The notes beneath the pieces are model-generated. The model did not search any database, was not told the origin of the DNA, and was given only the letters and a program-made list of their open reading frames with translations. A stretch of 64,000 nucleotides of DNA from Phorcus lineatus (Eukaryota; Mollusca; Gastropoda; Trochida; Trochidae): NCBI GenBank assembly GCA_921293015.1, contig OV121093.1, forward strand, positions 1,550,001-1,614,000, in the 5' to 3' direction. Numbering within the stretch: position 1 is the first letter of the stretch; each line of letters begins with the position of its first letter. Shown one piece after another: positions 21,780 through 32,277 of the stretch. The translations under genes were made by a program, and so were the position numbers.

Positions 21780-21943
21780 CAGGGGAGAGCGCGAACGCAG
21801 TCCCCCACACTTATAAATTGCGCACCCGAGTCTTCCACATTTGGGAAGATCGCAGGGGTCAACCAAGCCGAGGTGCAATGGAAAGGTCTCGCCCCGGGCC
21901 CACAGCCTTGCGGATCACTGTAGAGCCTGTGCCAGGTAAGTAT
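21780..21943 (-). ncRNA. U1 snRNA gene, unit A25
   Basis: Matches the reference gene. It is the last whole gene before LINE copy 2. Confidence 0.93.
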
Positions 21944-22504
21944 GCTTTTCTGCTGAGCTCCGCCCGACCCCTTGTAGTCGCAATTTTCACTCGCCTGGGT
22001 GTCGCAGTAAAGGAAATGAGGAAAGCTAAATAGTCGGCAGTCTAGAAGATGCCATATGCGCTGCTCCCTCTTCTTAGACATAAACACAACTTTGTGACAT
22101 AATTTTCTTTCAGATTGGTAGGTTAGCCAGCTCTTTACTTGACATCAGAACGCCCTAAGAGGATGGCATGAAACGTTGCACCTACGTCACGTACGTGCGC
22201 CGGATGAAGTCGAAACTCTGAGTCCACAGCAGTGGGCGCTTGGAAATGGTATCGGATAGAAATTAAAGTTATTTCAGGAGTGTTTTGCGTCTCGTAATAA
22301 AGACAAAAGGATAGAAACACTTTCAAAGTTGACATAATTTGTAGGTTAAGTGTTTTTTATTGCATTGACTGAATGTAAAGACAACTCAGAGACTTGGAAG
22401 GTGTGCATTTTTTTTATTTAGATCGACAGCTCACAGAGAGAGATGTAACATGAAACATTTGTACAGAGAAGAGCAATTAAAGTTCTCATTTTTAGTTTGT
22501 ATAT

Positions 22505-22636
22505 CAGGGGAGAGCGCGAACGCAGTCCCCCACACTTATAAATTGCGCACCCGAGTCTTCCACATTTGGGAAGATCGCAGGGGTCAACCAAGCCGAGGTG
22601 CAATGGAAAGGTCTCGCCCCGGGCCCACAGCCTTGC
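22505..22636 (-). pseudogene. U1 snRNA 3' fragment (nt 33-164) after LINE copy 2
   Basis: These 132 nt begin with GCAAGG directly after the element's poly(A) and run to the normal U1 3' end. Stem-loops II-IV and the Sm site are intact; stem-loop I is split. Its 5' partner is 28068-28091. Confidence 0.95.
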
Positions 22637-22664
22637 TTTTTTTTTTTTTTTGTTTTAGATAAAG

Positions 22665-22670
22665 TTTATT
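22665..22670 (-). terminator. LINE copy 2 polyadenylation signal AATAAA
   Basis: Canonical AATAAA on the coding strand, 13 nt before the A tail begins. It indicates that the element RNA is a polyadenylated Pol II-type transcript even though the host gene uses 3' box processing. Confidence 0.75.
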
Positions 22671-22698
22671 CAAACAAAAAGGACATAAGTACAATCTC

Positions 22699-22800
22699 CC
22701 CAGGCACTTAGAAATGGACAGCGATGATAAACTATGAGTATATACAGACAGATGATATGATGATGAAAAGTAGATGATGTTTAAATGAAAAGTGCCTGGG
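22699..22800 (-). other. LINE copy 2 3' UTR hairpin (11-bp stem)
   Basis: The arms 22699-22709 (CCCAGGCACTT) and 22790-22800 (AAGTGCCTGGG) are perfect complements around an 80-nt loop, about 50-150 nt upstream of the tail. Copy 3 keeps both arms unchanged while its loop differs at two sites. In other LINEs, such as R2 and stringent-type LINEs, 3' UTR structures are recognised by the reverse transcriptase; that role here is inference. Confidence 0.6.
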
Positions 22801-22957
22801 TCCTATAGCTTTCTGGCAACATTCTTCAGAAAAGCTAAAATCAGGGGAGGGATATATACAAAGTCATGTGGAGAATATTTCTATTATGATTACTACTTGT
22901 GAAAATTGAAAAGCTTATGGTATACTTATGATATAGTTATAATGTACAAAGATAATT

Positions 22958-25900
22958 TTAGAAAATAAACTCCACTTTGTTGTTTAAACTTAGGGTACAG
23001 AACAATTTCGGTTGTACCCAGTAAGAAATAAATAACTCGTCAGATAACCGGGCTTTGTCCACAACGATTCTAAATCGCAATCTTTCCAAAAACATTGTCA
23101 CCATACTTTCTTTGGTGATTACTTTACGTTTATGTTTTAGATTACACCTATCGACCCAAATTTGATGTTTTGCCAAACACACCAAGTACAAAATGACATT
23201 TTTGCGAAAATGGTCTGAAACACCATGTAACAAATTAAACCGAATGATTTCTGCATTGATATCAATTAGGCCAAATGACAAGTCCAAAACCCAATTCCTG
23301 ACGATGCTCCATAACGTTGAGACCATTTTACAATGATAAAACAAATGCTCGACAGATTCGTTATTACTGTTACAAAATGTACAAGATTTAACAAGGGTAT
23401 GACGTTTACAATATAAGTTAAAATTAGTGGGGACGATATCATGAAGTAAACGCCAGGAGAGATTTCTTAGAAGGGGGTCAATGAAGGAACTGTCGAGCAA
23501 TTTGAAAGCAGCATGGAAGTTTACATTTGGATAATACTTTACAATGGGAGATGCAGTACATATTTTTGCTATCAACAATACGTAGAAATCGCAGCTCTTT
23601 AGAGGCTGGTACCAATTAAAATTAGGATACAAAGAAGTAAAATATTTATAGGAGGTTAAACATTTAGCATAAAATGGTGGCATTACAGCCGAATGTAATA
23701 ACATGTTTGAAGCAAAATTACAATTGACATCCCGTAAACTATACCCTAACCAATAAATAGCAAAATGAACAAACTTAGAATTACAACCATTAATTACCTT
23801 ATAGATATGAAATAACCTTAATGCATGAAAGCGAGATGGAACATGAACAAAATTAACACCGCCAAATTCTTTAACATTATATAAAACAGTGCGAGCTAAA
23901 GGCTCATACAAATGGGAACCCCAGAAATAATCAAAGCAAATACGGGTGGTAAGATCTATATACGGTTTTGGCATGTCCAAGACAGAGGCAACATACCAAA
24001 GCTTAGACATAGCCATCACCTTAACTATTAGCGATTTACCATAATACGAGAGATACCTATCCCTAAACTTAAAATTTAGAACCCCGTGCAATTTTGTAAT
24101 AATTTCGTGCCAGTTATCGTCAGGAGTAATACTATTGCCAAATTTTACCCCAAGAATTTTACATGAATCGGGCCATGAAATGCCAAAGGAATGGTCAGCC
24201 GAAACTCGCCACTTGCCGAACGCAAGGGCTTTCGTCTTACCCATGTTGAGACGGGCCCCCGACCCCTTACAATAACATTCACTCACTTTCAACAAACGTC
24301 TCACACTCAACTCATCCGCACATATCCCTGTCCCGTCGTCAGCATAAGCAGATATTTTTGCTTCCTCGTTAACCCCAGGAATTTTGATGCCCCTTATTAA
24401 CTTATCACTCCTGATTTTGATAAGAAAAGGTTCCAAAACCAAAACATATAATAAAGGGCTAAGGCTACAGCCTTGCCTTACACTCCTATCCACGGGGAAA
24501 ATGTCCGAAAAATGCCCATTAACCAATACCCTGCTAGAAATGTTTGTATAAAGTAATTTTACCCACTTAATGAAATTGGTTCCAAAACCATAATTATGTA
24601 GGGCCTTGAATAAAAATTCGTGATTTACCCGATCAAAAGCTTTCTCCTGATCGAGGCAAATGAAAGCCACAGAGGTACCTTTCTGCTCTACATAATCTAC
24701 AACATTCCGAAGAAGATGCAGATTGTCTGCTATTGATCTCCCCTTGATAGAACAAGTCTGATCAGGGTGAACGATCTCAGCAATAACTGTTGATAGCCGA
24801 CCTTCTAAAACCCTAGATAATATTTTGTAATCTACATTTAATAAACTAATAGGACGCCAATTACGTAACAACTGAGGATTATTTTTATCTTTACAAAGAA
24901 GAGAAATACATCCCAATTTTTGTGAATTACTTAATGAATCCTGACTCAAAGCCAAGTTATAAAGATGTACTAAGACATCGCCAAATAAATCCCAAAATGC
25001 CAAATAGAATTCTTTACTTAACCCGTCCAACCCCGGTGATTTATTATTATCCATACCCTTAAGTGCCCTTAAAGCCTCCTCCTTTGTTACAGCGCCCTCT
25101 ACACTATCGGCCGAAGCCACATCAAGAGTTGGTAATTCATCAATAAATTCCGAGCAAAAAAAATCATCAATTTCTTCAGCCGAATATAAATTTGCATAAA
25201 AATCTTTACAATGCTTGATGATATCATCATTACAGTTATAACTTTCGTTTCCATTTACAAGGTTCCGAATTGTTTTATCTCCAGAGTTTTTGAATTCCGA
25301 TTGAAGAAAGAATTTGGAAGGTTGTTCATTATTTTCCAAAACTTGAACTCTGGAGCGAATTACACTACCTCTTGCCCTATCAAAATTAATATCATATAAT
25401 TGTGATTTGATTGCCTTAATTTGGTCAGCATACTCGCCAGGTTTCTGGGCTTCTGCATCAACCAATTCTCTGTATCGCCTTTGTAACTGGTAAAGTAATT
25501 TATTCTTACCGATAGCCACCCTTTTACTATAAGCCGAAATAAACTCCTTGAATTTAACTTTTAGATCGTCCCAGTCCGAAAGAGATAAAGCATTACTGAC
25601 ATTTAAACCCTCCCAAAAATCACGAAATTGTGATAGAAATGCTTTATCAGACAACAAGGAGTTATTGAATTTCCAGTAACCAGGCCCCACAGAGATGACA
25701 TCAAACTGTTCAAAAGTCAGAACACAATAATCATGATCCGAGATCGAACAGGGTTTAACCTCACAACTCTTTACCATCGGCATTAAATCAGCAGAAAGGT
25801 AAAACCTATCTAACCTACAAGAGACTTTACCACCCCGCCATGTTGTAATTACTTTATTTGGATAAAGAGCCCGGAAAGGGTCGATTAAATTATAATTTTT

Positions 25901-26410
25901 GATTAATTTTTGTAAGATGATAGAACCACCTTTCCCAGCTTTGGGATCTCCCCCAATCTTGTCCAAAAGAATATTGTTTATAAAGTTAAAATCGCCCCCA
26001 AATACAACATGGCGTCTAGTAACAAAATAATTGTCTAAAGCTGAAAGAAAATCTAGACGATTAGAATAATTTACAGGTGCATATATATTGATAAGGCGAA
26101 AATGAAGATTAAACATATCAATATCTAAAACAAATAATCTACCATCAAAATCATACTGAAATTTAACAATGCTGTAATTTAGATGAGATGCTAACAATAT
26201 TCCAACCCCTCTGGCGTTGCCAGTCCCAAAACTCCAGAAGGCCTTGCATCCAAACTCTCTCTCAACAGTCTGACCCTCTTTCACACAAGCAACATGCGTC
26301 TCTTGCAAAAATAAAATATCCACTTTCATTCTCTTCCATTCTTCACACAACACTCTCCTTCTGGACCCACCCCTTATTCCCGCGCAATTTAAAGTAGAGT
26401 AGCTAAACAT
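22958..26410 (-). CDS. LINE copy 2 ORF2: APE endonuclease and reverse transcriptase
   Basis: This 1,150-aa enzyme nicks target DNA and reverse transcribes element RNA from the nick (target-primed reverse transcription). The APE-type endonuclease is at about 1-235, with Asn8, Glu37, Tyr110, Asp140/Asn142, Asp201 and the SDH triad 224-226 all present. The reverse transcriptase spans about 445-760: KSPGLDG (457-463), Asp587 in LDQEKAFD, RQGCSLSP (645-652) and YADD (689-692). A C-terminal zinc motif has Cys1010, Cys1013, His1022 and Cys1027. No RNase H domain was seen. The start at 26410 places the first endonuclease strand at the N-terminus. Lys1028 here is Asn in copy 3. Confidence 0.96.
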   Translation of the reverse strand: MFSYSTLNCAGIRGGSRRRVLCEEWKRMKVDILFLQETHVACVKEGQTVEREFGCKAFWSFGTGNARGVGILLASHLNYSIVKFQYDFDGRLFVLDIDMFNLHFRLINIYAPVNYSNRLDFLSALDNYFVTRRHVVFGGDFNFINNILLDKIGGDPKAGKGGSIILQKLIKNYNLIDPFRALYPNKVITTWRGGKVSCRLDRFYLSADLMPMVKSCEVKPCSISDHDYCVLTFEQFDVISVGPGYWKFNNSLLSDKAFLSQFRDFWEGLNVSNALSLSDWDDLKVKFKEFISAYSKRVAIGKNKLLYQLQRRYRELVDAEAQKPGEYADQIKAIKSQLYDINFDRARGSVIRSRVQVLENNEQPSKFFLQSEFKNSGDKTIRNLVNGNESYNCNDDIIKHCKDFYANLYSAEEIDDFFCSEFIDELPTLDVASADSVEGAVTKEEALRALKGMDNNKSPGLDGLSKEFYLAFWDLFGDVLVHLYNLALSQDSLSNSQKLGCISLLCKDKNNPQLLRNWRPISLLNVDYKILSRVLEGRLSTVIAEIVHPDQTCSIKGRSIADNLHLLRNVVDYVEQKGTSVAFICLDQEKAFDRVNHEFLFKALHNYGFGTNFIKWVKLLYTNISSRVLVNGHFSDIFPVDRSVRQGCSLSPLLYVLVLEPFLIKIRSDKLIRGIKIPGVNEEAKISAYADDGTGICADELSVRRLLKVSECYCKGSGARLNMGKTKALAFGKWRVSADHSFGISWPDSCKILGVKFGNSITPDDNWHEIITKLHGVLNFKFRDRYLSYYGKSLIVKVMAMSKLWYVASVLDMPKPYIDLTTRICFDYFWGSHLYEPLARTVLYNVKEFGGVNFVHVPSRFHALRLFHIYKVINGCNSKFVHFAIYWLGYSLRDVNCNFASNMLLHSAVMPPFYAKCLTSYKYFTSLYPNFNWYQPLKSCDFYVLLIAKICTASPIVKYYPNVNFHAAFKLLDSSFIDPLLRNLSWRLLHDIVPTNFNLYCKRHTLVKSCTFCNSNNESVEHLFYHCKMVSTLWSIVRNWVLDLSFGLIDINAEIIRFNLLHGVSDHFRKNVILYLVCLAKHQIWVDRCNLKHKRKVITKESMVTMFLERLRFRIVVDKARLSDELFISYWVQPKLFCTLSLNNKVEFIF

Positions 26411-26828
26411 AATATTGATAATTTTGGGTTATAGAAACTAAAATAATATATGGTCTCATGGAGCTAAAATATATATATACAACATGTAATATTTCTACCA
26501 TTACTATATACAGTACTATAACATAAACCATTCTAAAACTTTATACTCACAACCAGAGAAATCCAAAATAAATCCAACATGAAAGCACAATAATCCAACA
26601 AGAGAAAACATATATAATCCAAAAATGAAAGCACTTGTTTCCCAAAACACGACACATATATTCCAAGATGAATAACACCACATCCAAAAGACATCATATA
26701 TAATCCCTTGTTTAAATCGCGGGTCAGTTTCGAAGTCCGGGGGCATTGCAGTTTGGGTTTTGGGTTCACAATCAGTTCTCATAGTCCAGGGGCAGTGTAT
26801 AGGTCATCAATGATAAGGTAAGTTATTA

Positions 26829-27968
26829 TCATGTTCCACTTGTGGATCCGCTGTCACTCTCCTCGTGATACTTGGTCACAAAATGCGCCTTCTCTCTTCT
26901 CTTAATGTCTCTCGCTGTTCTGTTTCTTGAGGGACTCCTCTTTCTTTGCCGGTTCTGTCTCTCATCCGTATCCATGATGCAGGCTATAATCTGGTCTCCA
27001 GATGCTGAAAACTGACTACGGTCCGTTGTATCTTTTGGGTCTGTCTCTCCAAGGTCCAACACACTGAGGTCCTTGGGATCTGTTTCCTTTGAGTTGAAAA
27101 CTTCCGGGTCATTTTCCTTCGGATCCTTTTCCTTCGGGTCCTTGTCCTTAGGGTCCTTATCTTTAGGGTCCTCGTCCGTTCCGGGGTTACGAGCAGCCCA
27201 ATCGTCGTGCTTTTCAGCATAATCCTGCTCCATATCCTCGTCCTGTGGTTCGTCAATGTAACGTGTCCTCTCTTGCCTACTGACGGCGTCGGCATAGGAT
27301 ATCCTTCCAGGACGTTGTACGTTGACTGACATCTGGCTAGCAGGCCTCAAAGTGCTACGACAGTCTCTCCTTATGTGGCCTACTTCCTTACATCTTAAAC
27401 ATAAAGGTGGTCTTCCAGCCATTGTCAACAGCAAATCGAACTTATAAGAAGCTGCCGTAACCGAAAACAAGTGTGGAATATGGTCAATGCTTTCGTGCTG
27501 TGTTTCTATTACAACATCATATGTCCCTAGAGGAAGGCCTTCGTCAAAGTCATCCTCTGACCTTTCCTCTTTCACAGATATGATGGTCCAAAAGTCCTTG
27601 AAAATGTAGCTGAGGAACTCTGACCCAAAAGATTCTGGCAGCCAGTGCACACGGAAATTGGTGCGAATTCTGTCCACAATTGAAACGTCCACAACAAGTC
27701 TTGGACTAAGATTTATCCTTCCAATGCCATGCAATAGATTGGCCGCTTCTACTGTGCTTACAGTAATAAACCATTCGTTGGCTTTGCTCCTCTTTGCCAT
27801 CCTCACTAACTCATTGCCCTTTAAGTAGTCCATGAGAAAACGATGTAACTTGAATCGGTTCATAGAAAATCTGTCCGGTCCAAAGAAGGTCACTTTAACC
27901 ACTCGCTTCCTCACAGCATTGTCAACAAGTCCATGTGGTACGGGTCCATTGAAAAACATCTCTGCCAT
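26829..27968 (-). CDS. LINE copy 2 ORF1: gag-like CCHC protein
   Basis: A 379-aa ORF1 with the same zinc knuckle, DPK tract and start context as copy 1; no amino-acid difference was noticed. One visible nucleotide difference at 27729 (A, where the other copies have G) is silent. An ATG further upstream in the same frame, at 28235, lies in the U1 promoter region and is not favoured. Confidence 0.92.
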   Translation of the reverse strand: MAEMFFNGPVPHGLVDNAVRKRVVKVTFFGPDRFSMNRFKLHRFLMDYLKGNELVRMAKRSKANEWFITVSTVEAANLLHGIGRINLSPRLVVDVSIVDRIRTNFRVHWLPESFGSEFLSYIFKDFWTIISVKEERSEDDFDEGLPLGTYDVVIETQHESIDHIPHLFSVTAASYKFDLLLTMAGRPPLCLRCKEVGHIRRDCRSTLRPASQMSVNVQRPGRISYADAVSRQERTRYIDEPQDEDMEQDYAEKHDDWAARNPGTDEDPKDKDPKDKDPKEKDPKENDPEVFNSKETDPKDLSVLDLGETDPKDTTDRSQFSASGDQIIACIMDTDERQNRQRKRSPSRNRTARDIKRREKAHFVTKYHEESDSGSTSGT

Positions 27969-28067
27969 GGTGAGGGGGGAGTGGTGTCCGAAGACTGTGC
28001 ACAAAGCACCCACTCGTAGACCTGTATAACAAAAAAAGAGCTCAATACCAGTCCGACACAGAATCAC

Positions 28068-28091
28068 GTAGAGCCTGTGCCAGGTAAGTAT
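28068..28091 (-). pseudogene. U1 snRNA 5' fragment (nt 1-24) upstream of LINE copy 2
   Basis: U1 nt 1-24 directly abut the element's first bases, GTGATTCTGTG. The upstream promoter is intact. The rest of the gene is at 22505-22636. Confidence 0.95.
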
Positions 28092-28652
28092 GCTTTTCTG
28101 CTGAGCTCCGCCCGACCCCTTGTAGTCGCAATTTTCACTCGCCTGGGTGTCGCAGTAAAGGAAATGAGGAAAGCTAAATAGTCGGCAGTCTAGAAGATGC
28201 CATATGCGCTGCTCCCTCTTCTTAGACATAAACACAACTTTGTGACATAATTTTCTTTCAGATTGGTAGGTTAGCCAGCTCTTTACTTGACATCAGAACG
28301 CCCTAAGAGGATGGCATGAAACGTTGCACCTACGTCACGTACGTGCGCCGGATGAAGTCGAAACTCTGAGTCCACAGCAGTGGGCGCTTGGAAATGGTAT
28401 CGGATAGAAATTAAAGTTATTTCAGGAGTGTTTTGCGTCTCGTAATAAAGACAAAAGGATAGAAACACTTTCAAAGTTGACATAATTTGTAGGTTAAGTG
28501 TTTTTTATTGCATTGACTGAATGTAAAGACAACTCAGAGACTTGGAAGGTGTGCATTTTTTTTATTTAGATCGACAGCTCACAGAGAGAGATGTAACATG
28601 AAACATTTGTACAGAGAAGAGCAATTAAAGTTCTCATTTTTAGTTTGTATAT

Positions 28653-28816
28653 CAGGGGAGAGCGCGAACGCAGTCCCCCACACTTATAAATTGCGCACCC
28701 GAGTCTTCCACATTTGGGAAGATCGCAGGGGTCAACCAAGCCGAGGTGCAATGGAAAGGTCTCGCCCCGGGCCCACAGCCTTGCGGATCACTGTAGAGCC
28801 TGTGCCAGGTAAGTAT
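28653..28816 (-). ncRNA. U1 snRNA gene, unit B1
   Basis: Matches the reference gene; first whole gene after LINE copy 2. Confidence 0.93.
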
Positions 28817-29377
28817 GCTTTTCTGCTGAGCTCCGCCCGACCCCTTGTAGTCGCAATTTTCACTCGCCTGGGTGTCGCAGTAAAGGAAATGAGGAAAGCT
28901 AAATAGTCGGCAGTCTAGAAGATGCCATATGCGCTGCTCCCTCTTCTTAGACATAAACACAACTTTGTGACATAATTTTCTTTCAGATTGGTAGGTTAGC
29001 CAGCTCTTTACTTGACATCAGAACGCCCTAAGAGGATGGCATGAAACGTTGCACCTACGTCACGTACGTGCGCCGGATGAAGTCGAAACTCTGAGTCCAC
29101 AGCAGTGGGCGCTTGGAAATGGTATCGGATAGAAATTAAAGTTATTTCAGGAGTGTTTTGCGTCTCGTAATAAAGACAAAAGGATAGAAACACTTTCAAA
29201 GTTGACATAATTTGTAGGTTAAGTGTTTTTTATTGCATTGACTGAATGTAAAGACAACTCAGAGACTTGGAAGGTGTGCATTTTTTTTATTTAGATCGAC
29301 AGCTCACAGAGAGAGATGTAACATGAAACATTTGTACAGAGAAGAGCAATTAAAGTTCTCATTTTTAGTTTGTATAT

Positions 29378-29541
29378 CAGGGGAGAGCGCGAACGCAGTC
29401 CCCCACACTTATAAATTGCGCACCCGAGTCTTCCACATTTGGGAAGATCGCAGGGGTCAACCAAGCCGAGGTGCAATGGAAAGGTCTCGCCCCGGGCCCA
29501 CAGCCTTGCGGATCACTGTAGAGCCTGTGCCAGGTAAGTAT
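29378..29541 (-). ncRNA. U1 snRNA gene, unit B2
   Basis: Matches the reference gene; 725-bp spacing. Confidence 0.93.
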
Positions 29542-30102
29542 GCTTTTCTGCTGAGCTCCGCCCGACCCCTTGTAGTCGCAATTTTCACTCGCCTGGGTGT
29601 CGCAGTAAAGGAAATGAGGAAAGCTAAATAGTCGGCAGTCTAGAAGATGCCATATGCGCTGCTCCCTCTTCTTAGACATAAACACAACTTTGTGACATAA
29701 TTTTCTTTCAGATTGGTAGGTTAGCCAGCTCTTTACTTGACATCAGAACGCCCTAAGAGGATGGCATGAAACGTTGCACCTACGTCACGTACGTGCGCCG
29801 GATGAAGTCGAAACTCTGAGTCCACAGCAGTGGGCGCTTGGAAATGGTATCGGATAGAAATTAAAGTTATTTCAGGAGTGTTTTGCGTCTCGTAATAAAG
29901 ACAAAAGGATAGAAACACTTTCAAAGTTGACATAATTTGTAGGTTAAGTGTTTTTTATTGCATTGACTGAATGTAAAGACAACTCAGAGACTTGGAAGGT
30001 GTGCATTTTTTTTATTTAGATCGACAGCTCACAGAGAGAGATGTAACATGAAACATTTGTACAGAGAAGAGCAATTAAAGTTCTCATTTTTAGTTTGTAT
30101 AT

Positions 30103-30266
30103 CAGGGGAGAGCGCGAACGCAGTCCCCCACACTTATAAATTGCGCACCCGAGTCTTCCACATTTGGGAAGATCGCAGGGGTCAACCAAGCCGAGGTGCA
30201 ATGGAAAGGTCTCGCCCCGGGCCCACAGCCTTGCGGATCACTGTAGAGCCTGTGCCAGGTAAGTAT
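30103..30266 (-). ncRNA. U1 snRNA gene, unit B3
   Basis: Matches the reference gene; 725-bp spacing. Confidence 0.93.
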
Positions 30267-30827
30267 GCTTTTCTGCTGAGCTCCGCCCGACCCCTTGTAG
30301 TCGCAATTTTCACTCGCCTGGGTGTCGCAGTAAAGGAAATGAGGAAAGCTAAATAGTCGGCAGTCTAGAAGATGCCATATGCGCTGCTCCCTCTTCTTAG
30401 ACATAAACACAACTTTGTGACATAATTTTCTTTCAGATTGGTAGGTTAGCCAGCTCTTTACTTGACATCAGAACGCCCTAAGAGGATGGCATGAAACGTT
30501 GCACCTACGTCACGTACGTGCGCCGGATGAAGTCGAAACTCTGAGTCCACAGCAGTGGGCGCTTGGAAATGGTATCGGATAGAAATTAAAGTTATTTCAG
30601 GAGTGTTTTGCGTCTCGTAATAAAGACAAAAGGATAGAAACACTTTCAAAGTTGACATAATTTGTAGGTTAAGTGTTTTTTATTGCATTGACTGAATGTA
30701 AAGACAACTCAGAGACTTGGAAGGTGTGCATTTTTTTTATTTAGATCGACAGCTCACAGAGAGAGATGTAACATGAAACATTTGTACAGAGAAGAGCAAT
30801 TAAAGTTCTCATTTTTAGTTTGTATAT

Positions 30828-30991
30828 CAGGGGAGAGCGCGAACGCAGTCCCCCACACTTATAAATTGCGCACCCGAGTCTTCCACATTTGGGAAGATCG
30901 CAGGGGTCAACCAAGCCGAGGTGCAATGGAAAGGTCTCGCCCCGGGCCCACAGCCTTGCGGATCACTGTAGAGCCTGTGCCAGGTAAGTAT
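30828..30991 (-). ncRNA. U1 snRNA gene, unit B4
   Basis: Matches the reference gene; 725-bp spacing. Confidence 0.93.
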
Positions 30992-31552
30992 GCTTTTCTG
31001 CTGAGCTCCGCCCGACCCCTTGTAGTCGCAATTTTCACTCGCCTGGGTGTCGCAGTAAAGGAAATGAGGAAAGCTAAATAGTCGGCAGTCTAGAAGATGC
31101 CATATGCGCTGCTCCCTCTTCTTAGACATAAACACAACTTTGTGACATAATTTTCTTTCAGATTGGTAGGTTAGCCAGCTCTTTACTTGACATCAGAACG
31201 CCCTAAGAGGATGGCATGAAACGTTGCACCTACGTCACGTACGTGCGCCGGATGAAGTCGAAACTCTGAGTCCACAGCAGTGGGCGCTTGGAAATGGTAT
31301 CGGATAGAAATTAAAGTTATTTCAGGAGTGTTTTGCGTCTCGTAATAAAGACAAAAGGATAGAAACACTTTCAAAGTTGACATAATTTGTAGGTTAAGTG
31401 TTTTTTATTGCATTGACTGAATGTAAAGACAACTCAGAGACTTGGAAGGTGTGCATTTTTTTTATTTAGATCGACAGCTCACAGAGAGAGATGTAACATG
31501 AAACATTTGTACAGAGAAGAGCAATTAAAGTTCTCATTTTTAGTTTGTATAT

Positions 31553-31716
31553 CAGGGGAGAGCGCGAACGCAGTCCCCCACACTTATAAATTGCGCACCC
31601 GAGTCTTCCACATTTGGGAAGATCGCAGGGGTCAACCAAGCCGAGGTGCAATGGAAAGGTCTCGCCCCGGGCCCACAGCCTTGCGGATCACTGTAGAGCC
31701 TGTGCCAGGTAAGTAT
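31553..31716 (-). ncRNA. U1 snRNA gene, unit B5
   Basis: Matches the reference gene; 725-bp spacing. Confidence 0.93.
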
Positions 31717-32277
31717 GCTTTTCTGCTGAGCTCCGCCCGACCCCTTGTAGTCGCAATTTTCACTCGCCTGGGTGTCGCAGTAAAGGAAATGAGGAAAGCT
31801 AAATAGTCGGCAGTCTAGAAGATGCCATATGCGCTGCTCCCTCTTCTTAGACATAAACACAACTTTGTGACATAATTTTCTTTCAGATTGGTAGGTTAGC
31901 CAGCTCTTTACTTGACATCAGAACGCCCTAAGAGGATGGCATGAAACGTTGCACCTACGTCACGTACGTGCGCCGGATGAAGTCGAAACTCTGAGTCCAC
32001 AGCAGTGGGCGCTTGGAAATGGTATCGGATAGAAATTAAAGTTATTTCAGGAGTGTTTTGCGTCTCGTAATAAAGACAAAAGGATAGAAACACTTTCAAA
32101 GTTGACATAATTTGTAGGTTAAGTGTTTTTTATTGCATTGACTGAATGTAAAGACAACTCAGAGACTTGGAAGGTGTGCATTTTTTTTATTTAGATCGAC
32201 AGCTCACAGAGAGAGATGTAACATGAAACATTTGTACAGAGAAGAGCAATTAAAGTTCTCATTTTTAGTTTGTATAT

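Larger units (their letters stand above)
3898..22636 (-). repeat. U1 snRNA tandem array A (725-bp units)
   Basis: Between LINE copies 1 and 2 the unit repeats 25 times plus two interrupted ends. From about 7950 to 22450 the spacing is exactly 725 bp. The first units are less regular: spacings of 624 bp (a 101-bp deletion inside U1), 723 and 727 bp. Single-base differences were seen at 18116, 20291 and 21198. The near-identity indicates concerted evolution by unequal crossing-over or gene conversion, as is known for snRNA and rRNA arrays. Confidence 0.97.
22652..22957 (-). other. LINE copy 2 3' UTR
   Basis: This 306-nt untranslated region ends in AATAAA and the A tail. It holds an 11-bp perfect inverted repeat with an 80-nt loop. 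Compared with copy 3 it has several substitutions and one indel (four versus three Ts at 22947-22950), more differences than the adjacent coding region. No gene is seen. Confidence 0.85.
22637..28067 (-). mobile_element. U1-inserted LINE copy 2 (complete, 5,431 bp)
   Basis: This is a complete non-LTR retrotransposon in the same orientation as U1. In sense order it has a 99-nt 5' UTR, ORF1, a 418-nt spacer, ORF2, a 306-nt 3' UTR with AATAAA, and a 15-nt A tail (22637-22651). The 5' junction follows U1 nt 24 and the 3' junction precedes nt 33, so nt 25-32 are missing or partly replaced by the element's first bases, GTGAT, which match nt 26-30. No target-site duplication is seen. ORF1 and ORF2 are both open, so the copy looks coding-competent. 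Confidence 0.97.

Noticed and set aside
3898-22636. CRISPR array or bacterial repeat reading of the regular spacing
   Set aside because: Units are 725 bp and near-identical throughout, with no short repeat/variable spacer pattern, and contain a eukaryotic spliceosomal RNA gene.
22637-22651. Target-site duplication around the LINE
   Set aside because: No U1 bases are repeated on both sides; instead nt 25-32 are missing or replaced at the complete copies.
24191-24400. Plus-strand ORFs of 62-69 codons inside ORF2 (also near 25211 and 26188 and in the other copies)
   Set aside because: They are antisense shadows of the ORF2 coding frame with no recognisable product.
26984-27295. 103-codon Arg/Thr-rich minus-strand ORF inside ORF1
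   Set aside because: It is an alternate frame of the DPK-repeat tract; its composition follows from that repeat.
26829-27968. Retroviral or LTR-element gag, suggested by the CCHC knuckle
   Set aside because: There are no LTRs, protease, integrase or RNase H. ORF2 has an APE endonuclease and the element ends in poly(A), which defines a non-LTR element.
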